Shown here one piece after another: positions 16,688 through 25,023 of a DNA stretch of 49,148 nucleotides. Position numbers and translations under genes: made by a program. Source of the DNA: Ectobacillus panaciterrae DSM 19096 (GTDB lineage: Bacteria > Bacillota > Bacilli > Bacillales > Bacillaceae_G); NCBI RefSeq assembly GCF_000430785.1, contig NZ_AUMR01000049.1:1-49148 (forward strand), read 5' to 3'. Each line of letters opens with the position of its first letter. The stretch's first letter is position 1. A model generated the notes under the pieces. It was not told the DNA's origin, did no database searches, and worked only from the letters and a program-made list of their open reading frames with translations.

Positions 16688-17065
16688 TTATTCTTTTCTT
16701 TTTAGTTTCATTTGAAACGTCTCTTTTTTACCGTTCCATTCAACCGTTACCGTAAACGGTTCCTCCCGGTCATACGTCGCACATCCACTGCAGAATGAAC
16801 TCAGATTGATTCTACCGTTATCTAGCGGCATATTACCGTTACTTTCCCAAATGCCATCTGTTACGCGCCATTGTACGTGCTTGATACTGCCTCTATCTTT
16901 ACCTTTGTAGAGAATGTAACCTTCGCGTCTTTCGCTGTCCTCAGACTGGATAATCATCAACGTACCTTTCCAGTGCTTGCTTTCTCCAGCATAGCGCATC
17001 GTGTCATCACATCCGGCAAGTATGGTAAAACAGACGAAGGCCAACAACAATCCTATTCGTTTCAT
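16688..17065 (-). CDS. Small lipoprotein
   Basis: 125 residues. MKRIGLLLAFVCFTILAGC is a lipoprotein signal peptide with lipobox LAGC. The mature part is a beta-rich domain containing WKGTLMIIQSEDSERREGYI and ending EPFTVTVEWNGKKETFQMKL. A Cys pair (FCSGC) is also present. No family recognised; similar small lipoproteins are common in the B. cereus group. The ATG at 17065 follows GGGGGA. First gene of a two-gene unit with the GNAT gene. Confidence 0.7.
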   Translation of the reverse strand: MKRIGLLLAFVCFTILAGCDDTMRYAGESKHWKGTLMIIQSEDSERREGYILYKGKDRGSIKHVQWRVTDGIWESNGNMPLDNGRINLSSFCSGCATYDREEPFTVTVEWNGKKETFQMKLKRKE

Positions 17066-17303
17066 TGGCAATCCCCCTTTACATAATTTTACCAGTCACC
17101 ACAACGTTTGAGTACCGCTTTTTACCATAGAATTCTTTATCTATTCATCCAAGCTTTGGAAACCCCTATTCCTTACAATTTTTCTTCACTTGTGTACTGC
17201 GGCAACTATTTATTGCCTTCTGCATACTTAGCAAGGATTTTCGCGATCGGAATACGTTAGTAATGGGAGGCAACGGCAAAAGACCCCTCCAAACCGGAGA
17301 AGT

Positions 17304-17330
17304 CTTTCACATAAGATTGAGATCGGAATT
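17304..17330 (-). other. Degenerate dif-like site E
   Basis: CTTTCACATAA, a 5-base centre GATTG, then AGATCGGAATT (8 of 11 positions as in the consensus). It abuts a hairpin on the XerD-arm side like sites B, G and J. It lies 199 bp after the DUF1700-like stop codon. Confidence 0.4.
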
Positions 17331-17459
17331 GTAGCGCATGTATGCACGAACTCCTTGCCCGGAAACAAAAAGATCATTCCAAGGGTATAGTCCGCCTGAC
17401 AGTATAGAAGACAGGCATAACCATTGCAATTTCATAAACCTTTTCTGATGGGCCATCAG

Positions 17460-17499
17460 GATACTTACGTTTTGCTTGGGATACTTACGTTTTGTAATT
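17460..17499 (+). repeat. 20-bp direct-repeat array 4 (2 units)
   Basis: GATACTTACGTTTTGCTTGG at 17460-17479 and a second unit at 17480-17499, followed by TTGTCACC as in arrays 1 and 2. Confidence 0.7.
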
Positions 17500-17529
17500 T
17501 GTCACCTCAACCGATGCTTTTTCGTTTCT

Positions 17530-18288
17530 TTAATAGAGATACACTTTTTTCTTTCGTGAGGAGTATGTGAGGAAAAGATATGTCATGATTAATACTCCGA
17601 AAAGGCTGAACAGTCCATACGGGATGAAGTAAAAATCTTTAAAATGCGGATTCTCTTCATATCCGAATTCTGCATACCAATGCTTGTTTTCATAAACGAA
17701 ACCGCCCCCATACTTATGAGTTTGATTGTCCCCATACGTTATCACGTTTTCTTTCTTTGCCAATGCTTGCGACAAATCCTCACTGTTTAACTTCTCTGGA
17801 CTGTCTTGTGGTTTTTGATAAAGAGAGAGAGAAACTTTTTTATCGTTCGCTAATTTTTTAACAGTTGAAATGATTTCTTCCTTCTTACTTGAAGAAAGAT
17901 TATCTTCGTGTAATGATTGCACCATCATTCTATGGACAGCTTGATTCGTTCTTTTGCTTTCATCCGCAATCTTATGGTCTCTCCAAGTCAATCCCATCCA
18001 AGATAACAAACAAATAACGAAACAAACAAGAGAGAAATGGAGCAACGGTTTGAACATTTGCTTTCGTGCTGTGAATAACCCGAACAGCCCTTTTGTCAAT
18101 TGTTTTTCATCACCAAATCGTTCTAACGCAATGGAAATAGCTTTCTGTTTCGATTTCCCCTCTGCCTGTAATTCCTCAATCGCTTCAAGTAAATGCGAAC
18201 GCATTTCCTCTTTCAATTCTTGTATTTCCTTTTTATCGCCCTCAACATGGGCATACATCTTGTTTACAAATTCATCAATTCGCTTCAT
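17530..18288 (-). CDS. Permease-prefix/DUF1700-like membrane protein
   Basis: 252 residues. Residues 1-75 form the HAAS/permease-prefix-type helical module (KRIDEFVNKMYAHVEGDKKE, EEMRSHLLEAIEELQAEGKS, AISIALERFGDEKQLTKGLF). One transmembrane helix is near 82-98, an outside domain of about 120 residues follows (VITYGDNQTHKYGGGFVYEN), and a second helix lies near the C-terminus. Such proteins are regularly encoded right after PadR regulators and act as their membrane partners. The start overlaps the padR stop (ATGA), so they are translationally coupled. Confidence 0.75.
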   Translation of the reverse strand: MKRIDEFVNKMYAHVEGDKKEIQELKEEMRSHLLEAIEELQAEGKSKQKAISIALERFGDEKQLTKGLFGLFTARKQMFKPLLHFSLVCFVICLLSWMGLTWRDHKIADESKRTNQAVHRMMVQSLHEDNLSSSKKEEIISTVKKLANDKKVSLSLYQKPQDSPEKLNSEDLSQALAKKENVITYGDNQTHKYGGGFVYENKHWYAEFGYEENPHFKDFYFIPYGLFSLFGVLIMTYLFLTYSSRKKKVYLY

Positions 18289-18626
18289 ACATCATGTCCC
18301 CCTTCCAAAAAAGAATCTATGATTTTTTTAACAAACTGCCATTCCGAGCGTTTTTGCTCGAAGCCTTTCTTGCCTAAGGGTGTGAGTGTGTAATATTTTC
18401 TTCTTCCCCCTGGACCTTGTTCATCTCCCCAGTAGGATTCAATCCATCTATTCTTTTCTAAACGTTTTAAAGATAGATACAGCGTACCTTCCTTCAATTC
18501 AAACTGATTCTCGCTTTTTTCTAGAACGAGCTTCGCTAATTCATATCCATACATATCTCTGTCTTGTAGTAAGGAGAGGATCAATGTATCGATATGTCCT
18601 TTTAAAACCTCCTTGTTTATTTCCAA
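18285..18626 (-). CDS. PadR-family transcriptional regulator
   Basis: 113 residues, PadR winged helix: LKGHIDTLILSLLQDRDMYG, then GYELAKLVLEKSENQFELKE, GTLYLSLKRLEKNRWIESYW, and the wing GPGGRRKYYTLTPLGKKGFE. The TTG start is preceded by AGGAGGTG. PadR proteins of this short class repress their own operon; a TACCT-N9-AGGTA inverted repeat upstream is a candidate operator. The partner gene follows with a 4-base overlap. Confidence 0.9.
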   Translation of the reverse strand: MEINKEVLKGHIDTLILSLLQDRDMYGYELAKLVLEKSENQFELKEGTLYLSLKRLEKNRWIESYWGDEQGPGGRRKYYTLTPLGKKGFEQKRSEWQFVKKIIDSFLEGGHDV

Positions 18627-18661
18627 ATTTTTTCACCTCCTATATCCTTTATAAATGTAAT

Positions 18662-18680
18662 TACCTAATAATGCAAGGTA
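18662..18680. promoter_or_regulatory. Candidate PadR operator
   Basis: Inverted repeat TACCT (18662-18666) / AGGTA (18676-18680) with a 9-base spacer, about 36 bp upstream of the padR start. Symmetry and position fit autoregulation; binding is inferred. Confidence 0.4.
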
Positions 18681-18700
18681 TTCCTTCAAAAAATGTAAGA

Positions 18701-18746
18701 AAAACCTGTATCGTAGATTACCAAGTAATCATTGATACAGGTTTTT
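18701..18746. terminator. Long bidirectional hairpin terminator
   Basis: AAAACCTGTATC (18701-18712) pairs with GATACAGGTTTTT (18734-18746), with an inner GATTAC/GTAATC stem. Confidence 0.65.
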
Positions 18747-19038
18747 CATCACGGGAGAATATTCCCTTTATATATATTTAACATATAGGGGCTTTTGTGT
18801 TTTCTCAGCGTATCATATCCGTGTTGAGGTGTCGGAATACCAATTAACACACTCATTAGGTTAATAAGAAAACACTATTCTTTAACAGAGCCTTTTTGTT
18901 AATTGCCCTTTCAAAAAATGGATGTTCTGCTTGTGGTTAACTTATAAGCATATGCTTTATTTTTTCCGTAAATTCATTTAAGCAATCCTCCACCTACTGG
19001 TAGCGGTGGCTGTCTCAATTATGGCTTGTCTTATCCCT

Positions 19039-19080
19039 AATAAATAAGCCTGTCCTCTGCAATGGACAAGCTTATTTATT
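19039..19080. terminator. Hairpin terminator
   Basis: AATAAATAAGC (19039-19049) and GCTTATTTATT (19070-19080) with an inner GTCC/GGAC stem, followed by TTTT. Confidence 0.65.
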
Positions 19081-19130
19081 TTTATGCAATATATACGTAT
19101 TTATATTAAATTGATGATTTTTGAACACAG

Positions 19131-19210
19131 GGTACTTGCGTTTTGTTTGGGATACCTACGTTTTGTTCAGGATACTTACATTTTGTCTGGGATACTTACG
19201 TTTTGTCTTT
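19131..19210 (+). repeat. 20-bp direct-repeat array 5 (4 units)
   Basis: Units start at 19131, 19151, 19171 and 19191; consensus GATACTTACGTTTTGTYTGG. Same family as array 4 and, inverted, as the copies at 14302-14430. It lies 30 bp beyond the argS stop. Confidence 0.8.
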
Positions 19211-19239
19211 CGTCAATTAAGTAAATAAAGTAAAAAAAC

Positions 19240-20925
19240 TTACATCTCATCCGGGCTTTGTATCCCCAATAAACGTAAACCTTCTTTCAACACCACTGTC
19301 ACTGCATACACAAGTGCCAGTCTGCTTTGTTTTCCTTCATCCTCTTCCAGTATGCGGACATTGCCGTAATACTTATTGAACGCCTGCGCCAAATCCAAAA
19401 TGTATTTTGAAATGTGAGATGGCTCATAACGCTCAAACGCTGTTTCGACCACTTTTGGGAAGCTTTCTAATAGCTTCACGACAGCCCAACTTGTGTCATC
19501 TGCCAGTGCAGCGCTGACGTTATCCGGTGTAAAGTCCGACTTTCTCAAGATTGAGCAAGCACGCGCATGCGTGTACTGCACATACGGTCCTGTCTCTCCT
19601 TCAAACTTTAGCATATGCTCTAAGGAAAACTCGATGTTATGGATACGCTCATTTTTCAAGTCATGGAACAAAATGGCACCCACGCCTACTTGTTTCGCAA
19701 CTTCTTCTTTGTTCGGAAGAGACGGGTTTTTGTCCTCAATATTTTGTTTCGCCAAAGCGATTGCTTCTGCGATGACTTCTTCGAGCAGAACGACTTTTCC
19801 TTTTCTTGTAGACATTTTCTTACCGTCCTTTAAGATTAAGCCGAACGGTACGTGAGACATTCCCTCTACCCAGGAATAACCCATTTTCTTCAGCACTGCG
19901 AATATTTGTTCAAAGTGGAGACTTTGCTCTCCTCCCACAACATACAAAGCGCGGTCAAATTTATACATTCCTTGACGATACATCGCTGCGGTTAAATCAC
20001 GAGTTGCATATAAAGTCGCTCCGTCCGATTTTTTGATCAAACAAGGCGGCATGCCTTCTTCTAATGAAACGACTTTAGCTCCTTCAGACTCCGTAAGCAA
20101 ACCTAAGTTTTCGAGATAGTCTGCCATCTTATCCATTTTATTATTGTAAAATGCTTCGCCGTTAAAGCTGTCGAACTTGACGCCAAGCAGCTCATAAATA
20201 CGTGAAAACTCCTGCAGGGATTCGCTGCGGAACCATGTCCATAGCACAACAGCTTCCTGATCTCCATCTTCCAATCTTTTAAACCATGCGCGTCCTTCGT
20301 CCTCCAATTCCGGATGCTCTTTTACTTCTTCATGAAAATGCACATAGAGGCGAAACAATTCTTTAATCGGATTTTGTTTGACCTTCTCTTCATCGCCCCA
20401 CTTCTTATAGGCAGCAATCAGCTTGCCGAACTGTGTGCCCCAGTCCCCGATGTAGTTGATGCCCACTACTTCATAGCCGCATTTTTCACTGATGCGCTTG
20501 AGAGAATTTCCGATTACAGTAGAACGTAAGTGTCCCATAGAAAACGGCTTTGCGATGTTGGGAGATGAATAATCGATGACAATTGTTTTACCTGTTCCAA
20601 ACTCTTTGTTTCCATATAGTTCTTTCTCTTTAACAATCGTTCCAATCACATCTTTGCTTACATGATGACGGTTTAAAAAGATGTTCACGTACGGGCCGGC
20701 CGCTTCCACTTTCGCAAACAGCGGAGACTGGAGCTGTAAGGCAAGCTCAGATGCAATCTGGACAGGCGCTTTTCGGAACGCTTTCGCTAGTTCAAAGCAA
20801 GGAAAGGCAATATCGCCGTGCTGTTCATGCTTCGGTTTTTCCAGCAGTCTTTCGATTTTTTCTAATGACAGAGCATCTTTTAGCACTTGATATAGTTCTT
20901 TGGCAGCGTCAATTTTATATTTCAT
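19240..20925 (-). CDS. argS: Arginyl-tRNA synthetase
   Basis: 561 residues, full length for bacterial ArgRS. It attaches arginine to tRNA-Arg in the cytoplasm. The N-terminal additional domain (about 1-100) is followed by SSPNIAKPFSMGHLRSTVIG, the class I HIGH-type motif in its ArgRS form. GGEQSLHFEQIFAVLKKMGY and the KMSKS-equivalent GKKMSTRKGKVV come next. The C-terminal DALR anticodon-binding domain includes GPYVQYTHARACSILRK. The ATG at 20925 follows GAGGAGG; a 15-codon extension to 20970 has no site. Expression is controlled by a T-box leader. Confidence 0.96.
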   Translation of the reverse strand: MKYKIDAAKELYQVLKDALSLEKIERLLEKPKHEQHGDIAFPCFELAKAFRKAPVQIASELALQLQSPLFAKVEAAGPYVNIFLNRHHVSKDVIGTIVKEKELYGNKEFGTGKTIVIDYSSPNIAKPFSMGHLRSTVIGNSLKRISEKCGYEVVGINYIGDWGTQFGKLIAAYKKWGDEEKVKQNPIKELFRLYVHFHEEVKEHPELEDEGRAWFKRLEDGDQEAVVLWTWFRSESLQEFSRIYELLGVKFDSFNGEAFYNNKMDKMADYLENLGLLTESEGAKVVSLEEGMPPCLIKKSDGATLYATRDLTAAMYRQGMYKFDRALYVVGGEQSLHFEQIFAVLKKMGYSWVEGMSHVPFGLILKDGKKMSTRKGKVVLLEEVIAEAIALAKQNIEDKNPSLPNKEEVAKQVGVGAILFHDLKNERIHNIEFSLEHMLKFEGETGPYVQYTHARACSILRKSDFTPDNVSAALADDTSWAVVKLLESFPKVVETAFERYEPSHISKYILDLAQAFNKYYGNVRILEEDEGKQSRLALVYAVTVVLKEGLRLLGIQSPDEM

Positions 20926-20943
20926 ATTCCCATCCTCCTCATA

Positions 20944-21188
20944 AAAATAAAAAAGCTCGCCTCTAAACAAGAGACGAGCTTTCCCATGGTACCACCCTTT
21001 TGGTTCTTTGAACCTCTTTCCCCTTTGTAACGAGGTTGGGGACCCCCGGCTTGCCCTACTTCGTTTCAGGCAAACGTCTCCGAAGTGCGTTTCATCCGCT
21101 CCGTTGCATCAGGCTCCCACCGTCCCTGACTCGCTGTTGCTTCAGTTGCCGACTACTCTCTTCATCCTAGACTTTTCGAAATTTTCTT
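20944..21188 (-). ncRNA. T-box leader of argS
   Basis: On the minus strand, the T-box core GGTGGTACCATGG (20985-20998 region) is followed by a terminator AAGCTCGTCTC / GAGGCGAGCTTTTTT (about 20952-20981). Upstream is a structured leader of about 190 bases with a GAGTCAGGGACGGTGGGAGC segment typical of T-box stem I 3' regions. Uncharged tRNA-Arg should stabilise the antiterminator and raise argS transcription. I did not assign the specifier codon with certainty. Confidence 0.85.
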
Positions 21189-21195
21189 ACTGTTT

Positions 21196-21223
21196 ATTAT
21201 ATACGACTGTCGTTATTTTGCAA
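21196..21223 (-). promoter_or_regulatory. Sigma-A-like promoter for the argS T-box transcript
   Basis: On the minus strand TTGCAA (21218-21223), 16-base spacer, TATAAT (21196-21201). It lies at the 3' end of the upstream methyltransferase gene and would start the T-box RNA near 21188. Confidence 0.6.
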
Positions 21224-21997
21224 GCTGCTTTTCACGCCAAAATGAAATTTCGCAGATTTGCGGCGAAATACGGAAAAACCGTATAGTTCAAAGCGACTGC
21301 TGCGAAAGTGATCCTTGAGTACAACACGCTTTTTCGCCACACGCAGCGCCTCTTCCATCGTTGCATCTGTTATGTCATTATATAATGCGAAGTGCTTTAA
21401 GCCGCGAATGCCATCTGATTCGAGAATGCTTTCTTCAAACATCGGGTCGAGGTACACGACATCGAAGGAGTCAGCCTTACAATCTTGTAGATATGTAAGA
21501 TGATCGGTATGAAGGACTGAAATACGGCGCATCGCTTCATTCATTTCTGATATATCAGCATGCCACGTTTTCAAGCCGTTTTTCACGATATATGCTAGAT
21601 AACGGTTCCCTTCGATTCCAGTCACTGCTCCTGATGCTCCGACTGTATAGCTTGCGACAATGCTGTCGGATGCCATGCCGAGTGTACAATCAAGCATGGT
21701 CATTCCTTCTTCCAGCTGCGCTGCCTGCAAAAACGGATCATGCTCCCCGCGCATTAGGCGTTTGATTCGGAAGCTGGAGGAGTTGGGATGAAAAAAGAAA
21801 GAATCCTCGCCTCCGTATGGATATATCTCTAACCGATTTTTTCCTACTACAAGTATATCGTCATGAAGTCTCTCCTGCATATTTGGAACGGAATCATCTT
21901 TTCTTATCGCAAAAGGACTATCCAAATCTGCGGCGACCTGCTTTGCATATACGGTCATTTCCTGATTCGTTCTTCCTGCTGTTGTTACAATCATCAT
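21197..21997 (-). CDS. Class I SAM-dependent methyltransferase, RsmJ/YpiP-like
   Basis: 266 residues. The N-terminal region binds no recognised ligand; the Rossmann core begins near residue 100 with GMTMLDCTLGMASDSIVASY (motif I, D-x-T-x-G type). AVTGIEGNRYLAYIVKNGL comes next, and then FDVVYLDPMFEESILESDG, where DPMF is the catalytic-loop equivalent seen in RsmJ-type rRNA guanine methyltransferases. It resembles the Bacillus YpiP group; the exact target is uncertain. The ATG at 21997 is chosen because TTGGAGTG lies just upstream. Confidence 0.75.
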   Translation of the reverse strand: MMIVTTAGRTNQEMTVYAKQVAADLDSPFAIRKDDSVPNMQERLHDDILVVGKNRLEIYPYGGEDSFFFHPNSSSFRIKRLMRGEHDPFLQAAQLEEGMTMLDCTLGMASDSIVASYTVGASGAVTGIEGNRYLAYIVKNGLKTWHADISEMNEAMRRISVLHTDHLTYLQDCKADSFDVVYLDPMFEESILESDGIRGLKHFALYNDITDATMEEALRVAKKRVVLKDHFRSSRFELYGFSVFRRKSAKFHFGVKSSLQNNDSRI

Positions 21998-22011
21998 ATC
22001 ACTCCAAAACA

Positions 22012-22035
22012 AAAAGGGAGAAATTTCTCCCTTTT
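22012..22035 (-). terminator. Terminator of brxA
   Basis: AAAAGGGAGAAA and TTTCTCCCTTTT form a perfect palindrome next to the brxA stop, with a T run on the minus strand. Confidence 0.8.
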
Positions 22036-22471
22036 AGCAATGCTGTTCGAAAGCTTCCAGAAGGTTGTTCATGATGCCTTCTAGGCTGTTTCCTTCGATT
22101 TCATGACGATGGATGAAATGCACGACTTCTTTCCCCTTCAATAACGCCATAGACGGAGAAGAAGGCGGAATTTCGTCAAAGTACGATCTCATCATCGCAG
22201 TCGCGTCCTTATCCTGACCCGCAAACACAGTCACAAGATGATCCGGATGCTTTTCTTCCGCACGCAATAATGCTTGTGCCGCAGCCGGACGTGCAAGCCC
22301 CGCCGCACAGCCGCATACAGAGTTGATGACTACAAGCGTTGTGCCAGTCGCGTTTTCGATATAGTTTTGTACATCTTCAGCCGTCGTCAGTTCTTGAAAG
22401 CCGGCGCGAACAAGCTCTTGACGCATCGGGATAACCATTTGTCTCATGTATTCTTCATATGCATTTACCAT
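22034..22471 (-). CDS. brxA: Bacilliredoxin BrxA/BrxB family (YphP/YqiW)
   Basis: 145 residues. MVNAYEEYMRQMVIPMRQEL opens the protein; the redox motif CGC is in VVINSVCGCAAGLARPAAAQ; VTVFAGQDKDATAMMRSYF, then SPSMALLKGKEVVHFIHRHE follow, ending in a conserved C-terminal Cys. Bacilliredoxins have a thioredoxin-like fold and remove bacillithiol from S-bacillithiolated proteins after oxidative or hypochlorite stress. Length and motifs match YphP (BrxA) closely. GAAGGAG precedes the ATG at 22471; upstream in-frame codons to 22582 are not part of the protein. Confidence 0.92.
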   Translation of the reverse strand: MVNAYEEYMRQMVIPMRQELVRAGFQELTTAEDVQNYIENATGTTLVVINSVCGCAAGLARPAAAQALLRAEEKHPDHLVTVFAGQDKDATAMMRSYFDEIPPSSPSMALLKGKEVVHFIHRHEIEGNSLEGIMNNLLEAFEQHC

Positions 22472-22728
22472 GTTTTTCTCTCCTTCAAAAATCATATCCA
22501 GCTTCATGATACCATATATATACCGATTTTTACTATTCCTTAGTATGTCTGAACTTAGAAATATTGATTTAAAGATGATCACTCATCGGATTTCTCCGTG
22601 CATTGTTTCACGAACGGCTCGAATGAAACTTAAATCTCATAGTTCTCCGCATCGAGCAGAAGTGCTTCGGCTTCTTTATATTGCTTGTTCATTTCACTGG
22701 TTTCTAAATAAGTACAGTGTTCACAAAA

Positions 22729-23124
22729 CTATGACTTCAGTTTGCGATTCGGTATTTCACACACACCGTCCGTACAATGCCCAGTCGGTACGATAGAACG
22801 GCGGGATGCGATGAAATCATATAATCGCTGCCCCATCCCTATCCAAATTGAAAGCTGTACAAAAGGCACAAGCAGCCAATAGTACGGAATTTGTTTCGCC
22901 AGTTTACGAACCGCATAAATGCCCTCATGCCATTTCTTCCCGTCATATACATACAATCTGTCTTCCATTTTCTTTAAAAGCTCAGGAGATAATGCGTAAT
23001 CTGCTGCAACTGTTGGCTCGCGAAACGAAATAAACTTCACTTTTCGCTGTACATCCAGCTTTTTCGTTCGTTCCGAAACAGCCGTGCAAAGCGGACACCA
23101 AGCATCATAAAATACTGTAATCAT
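22729..23124 (-). CDS. DCC-family thiol-disulfide oxidoreductase (DUF393)
   Basis: 131 residues. It begins MITVFYDAWCPLCTAVSERT, the D-x-x-C-P-x-C signature of DCC (DUF393) proteins, followed by a short thioredoxin-like core (KVKFISFREPTVAADYALSP) and a helical C-terminus with IGMGQRLYDFIASRR. A GHCTDGVC segment near the end has two more Cys. The family is redox-related with no defined substrate. The start codon has GGGAGAG upstream. It lies 28 bases after ypgR and is probably co-transcribed with it. Confidence 0.85.
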   Translation of the reverse strand: MITVFYDAWCPLCTAVSERTKKLDVQRKVKFISFREPTVAADYALSPELLKKMEDRLYVYDGKKWHEGIYAVRKLAKQIPYYWLLVPFVQLSIWIGMGQRLYDFIASRRSIVPTGHCTDGVCEIPNRKLKS

Positions 23125-23152
23125 ATCTCTCCCGCCTTCTGTTTTCTATAGT

Positions 23153-24283
23153 TTATTCTGCATTCCGCGATTCGGTCATTTGTTTCCAAACGGAGCCTTT
23201 TGCTTCCTCCCCGCCTTCAATGCGCTCAATTGCCAAACGTGCCTGCATGGCCACTTCGAATTCAGGATCATCCTGTGCATCTTTTAAGGCCGGGAGAGAA
23301 CTTTCATCGCCTTCTTCAAACAAGAACATCGCTGCTCTCCAGCGCACAAGCTTGCTTGTATCCTTCAGCGATTCAATCATTGCAGGCATCGCTTCTTTAT
23401 CGCCGATATCGGACAAACAGTCTCCTGCCGTCCGGCGTACGCTTACCGCTCTGTCTTTTAATGCTGTATATAGAAGCGGCATGACAGCTTCGCCCTTTAT
23501 CATACCTAAATAAGCCGTTGCGAGGCGGCGAATGGACACCTTCTCGTCATGCAGCGCTTTTTCTAGGACAGGAATGTCTTCTTCTGTCGGGTCCATTTGT
23601 TCGAGTGCGGCGTAACGATTCTTCCAGTCCGAATCCTCCATCATTTCCATCGTAACCTTGTACGGCTCGCGCTTCTTCACAACAAGCTCTTTTGCACCTG
23701 TTTGATTCAGCAAATCGTTCATTAACGTGTTGACTCGTTCTTCCGGGTATGCAGCAGCAATCTCATCCACTACTTCCTTTCCGATATCGGCCAGTTCTCC
23801 GTAACGAGTTCCCTGCTCTGCCCACTTGCGCTCCTGCACAACGTTCGGCGCCGTCATTTGCAGCTTCATAATGGCACCTTTAAAATACGGAGGAAGTCCA
23901 AAGCGCTCTTCTGTTTCGCCGTCTGTCAGCTTTACCTGCATCGGAATGCCGTAAAACAGTTGAATAAACACCTTCACTTCACCGTAATGTGCATTTAAAC
24001 TCTGCGCTTGTGCATCCGTTGCTTCCGCTTCCCCAAAAACGGCGCGCACGTTTTGCAAAATCGGCTTCCAATCATACTTGGCGTTACGTTCTACCGCAAG
24101 AAAGTCCGCTACATGGTAAACACCCTTCACACCTTCAATCGCAAGAATGTGCTGAATTTTTTCAGGTGCTCCGGATATATTTTCTCTCGTATAATTGTTG
24201 CGTGCGCCTGACGGCAATACTTCATTTAATATAACCTTCATTGTATTCGGACTCGGTGTCGGTTCAATTGCTTTAATCTTCAC
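23153..24283 (-). CDS. ypgR: YpgR/CvfC-type protein: NifU-N-like domain plus HEAT repeats
   Basis: 376 residues from a GTG start with AAGGAGAG. Residues 1-90 form a Nfu/NifU N-terminal-like domain (KIKAIEPTPSPNTMKVILNE; IEGVKGVYHVADFLAVERNA). Residues about 210-360 are four to five HEAT-like repeats, for example DIPVLEKALHDEKVSIRRLA and VMPLLYTALKDRAVSVRRTA, then MPAMIESLKDTSKLVRWRAA. Orthologues are annotated as conserved virulence factor C in staphylococci and YpgR in Bacillus. The molecular role is unclear; a scaffold or protein-binding role is inferred. Confidence 0.88.
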   Translation of the reverse strand: MKIKAIEPTPSPNTMKVILNEVLPSGARNNYTRENISGAPEKIQHILAIEGVKGVYHVADFLAVERNAKYDWKPILQNVRAVFGEAEATDAQAQSLNAHYGEVKVFIQLFYGIPMQVKLTDGETEERFGLPPYFKGAIMKLQMTAPNVVQERKWAEQGTRYGELADIGKEVVDEIAAAYPEERVNTLMNDLLNQTGAKELVVKKREPYKVTMEMMEDSDWKNRYAALEQMDPTEEDIPVLEKALHDEKVSIRRLATAYLGMIKGEAVMPLLYTALKDRAVSVRRTAGDCLSDIGDKEAMPAMIESLKDTSKLVRWRAAMFLFEEGDESSLPALKDAQDDPEFEVAMQARLAIERIEGGEEAKGSVWKQMTESRNAE

Positions 24284-24343
24284 GTATTCTCTCTCCTTCG
24301 TTGTTTCCTTGCATCTAGTGTAGCACGTTAGAAACAGTTGTTG

Positions 24344-24682
24344 CTAATGAGACGCACGTTCTTTTTTGTGCTCAAGGAATGTTACATTCTCTGCTGCAAC
24401 CTCTGTCCGGTATATTCGCTTTCCTTGTTCATTCTCATAGTGATTAGTATGGATTCTGCCGGTAATTCCTATAAGCGCTCCTCTTTTGCAGTAAAGCGCT
24501 ACATTTTCCGCAGGCTTTCGCCAAATCGTACAGTCGATGAAGTCTGCTTGCTTCTCGCCTTGACTGTTGCGAAATCCTCGGTTTACCGCCACGCGTATTT
24601 TGGCGTATGCGATTCCTTGTTTAGTGTATAACAGCTCTGGGTCTCGTGTTAAGCGGCCGATTAAAACAACGCGATTCATCAT
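24344..24682 (-). CDS. ssbB: Short single-stranded DNA-binding protein (SsbB/YwpH-like)
   Basis: 112 residues, one OB fold: [20 protein letters not shown], then [40 protein letters not shown] and [20 protein letters not shown]. It lacks the long Gly/Gln linker and acidic tail of the replicative SSB, so it is the competence-type SsbB that protects internalised DNA and aids RecA loading. Two adjacent ATG codons could serve as start; GAGGGGATG lies upstream. Single gene. Confidence 0.9.
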   Translation of the reverse strand: MMNRVVLIGRLTRDPELLYTKQGIAYAKIRVAVNRGFRNSQGEKQADFIDCTIWRKPAENVALYCKRGALIGITGRIHTNHYENEQGKRIYRTEVAAENVTFLEHKKERASH

Positions 24683-25023
24683 AGATTCTCATCCCCTCCA
24701 CTTGTTTTCTCTATTATAGGGAAAGAACGAGAATGAGAAAAATCAGGAAAAAACAATTTTCCAGAAGCTGTTTTTCTTGATTCTTATACAAAACTGATGG
24801 TACATGCCCTCGGTACTTTAAAATTAGTCTATGTGTTTACAGCACCGTATACCATTTCCGTACTTTATTAGCCAAAAGGGTTGTTGTTCCCTCGAGAAAA
24901 CCCAAATTCTTATTGAACTCTAAATTGAAATCCGTTTACAATAAATATAGTAATCCTTGTATTACATATAAAATATATAAACAAACTCTATGTATCTGTT
25001 TAAAGCGTCAAGGGGGAAAACAT
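24683..25023. other. Intergenic region between divergent ssbB and WXG100-like genes
   Basis: AT-rich; must carry promoters for both genes. A possible + strand promoter around 24925-24955 (TTGAAA ... TATAGT) has a short spacer and is not called. No repeats or genes seen. Confidence 0.4.

Larger units (their letters stand above)
17066..17529. other. Intergenic region with degenerate dif-like site and repeats
   Basis: No gene recognised. It contains a hairpin AAAGAC/GTCTTT near 17279-17307, dif-like site E directly after it, and repeat array 4. Confidence 0.5.
18747..19239. other. Intergenic region downstream of argS
   Basis: No gene recognised. It holds a terminator at 19039-19080 and repeat array 5. 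The stretch 18780-19035 shows only short Gly/Pro-rich-like sequence without a frame. Confidence 0.5.

Noticed and set aside
13969-19210. CRISPR array
   Set aside because: The 20-bp repeats are contiguous with no spacers, and there are no cas genes; iteron or operator arrays fit better.
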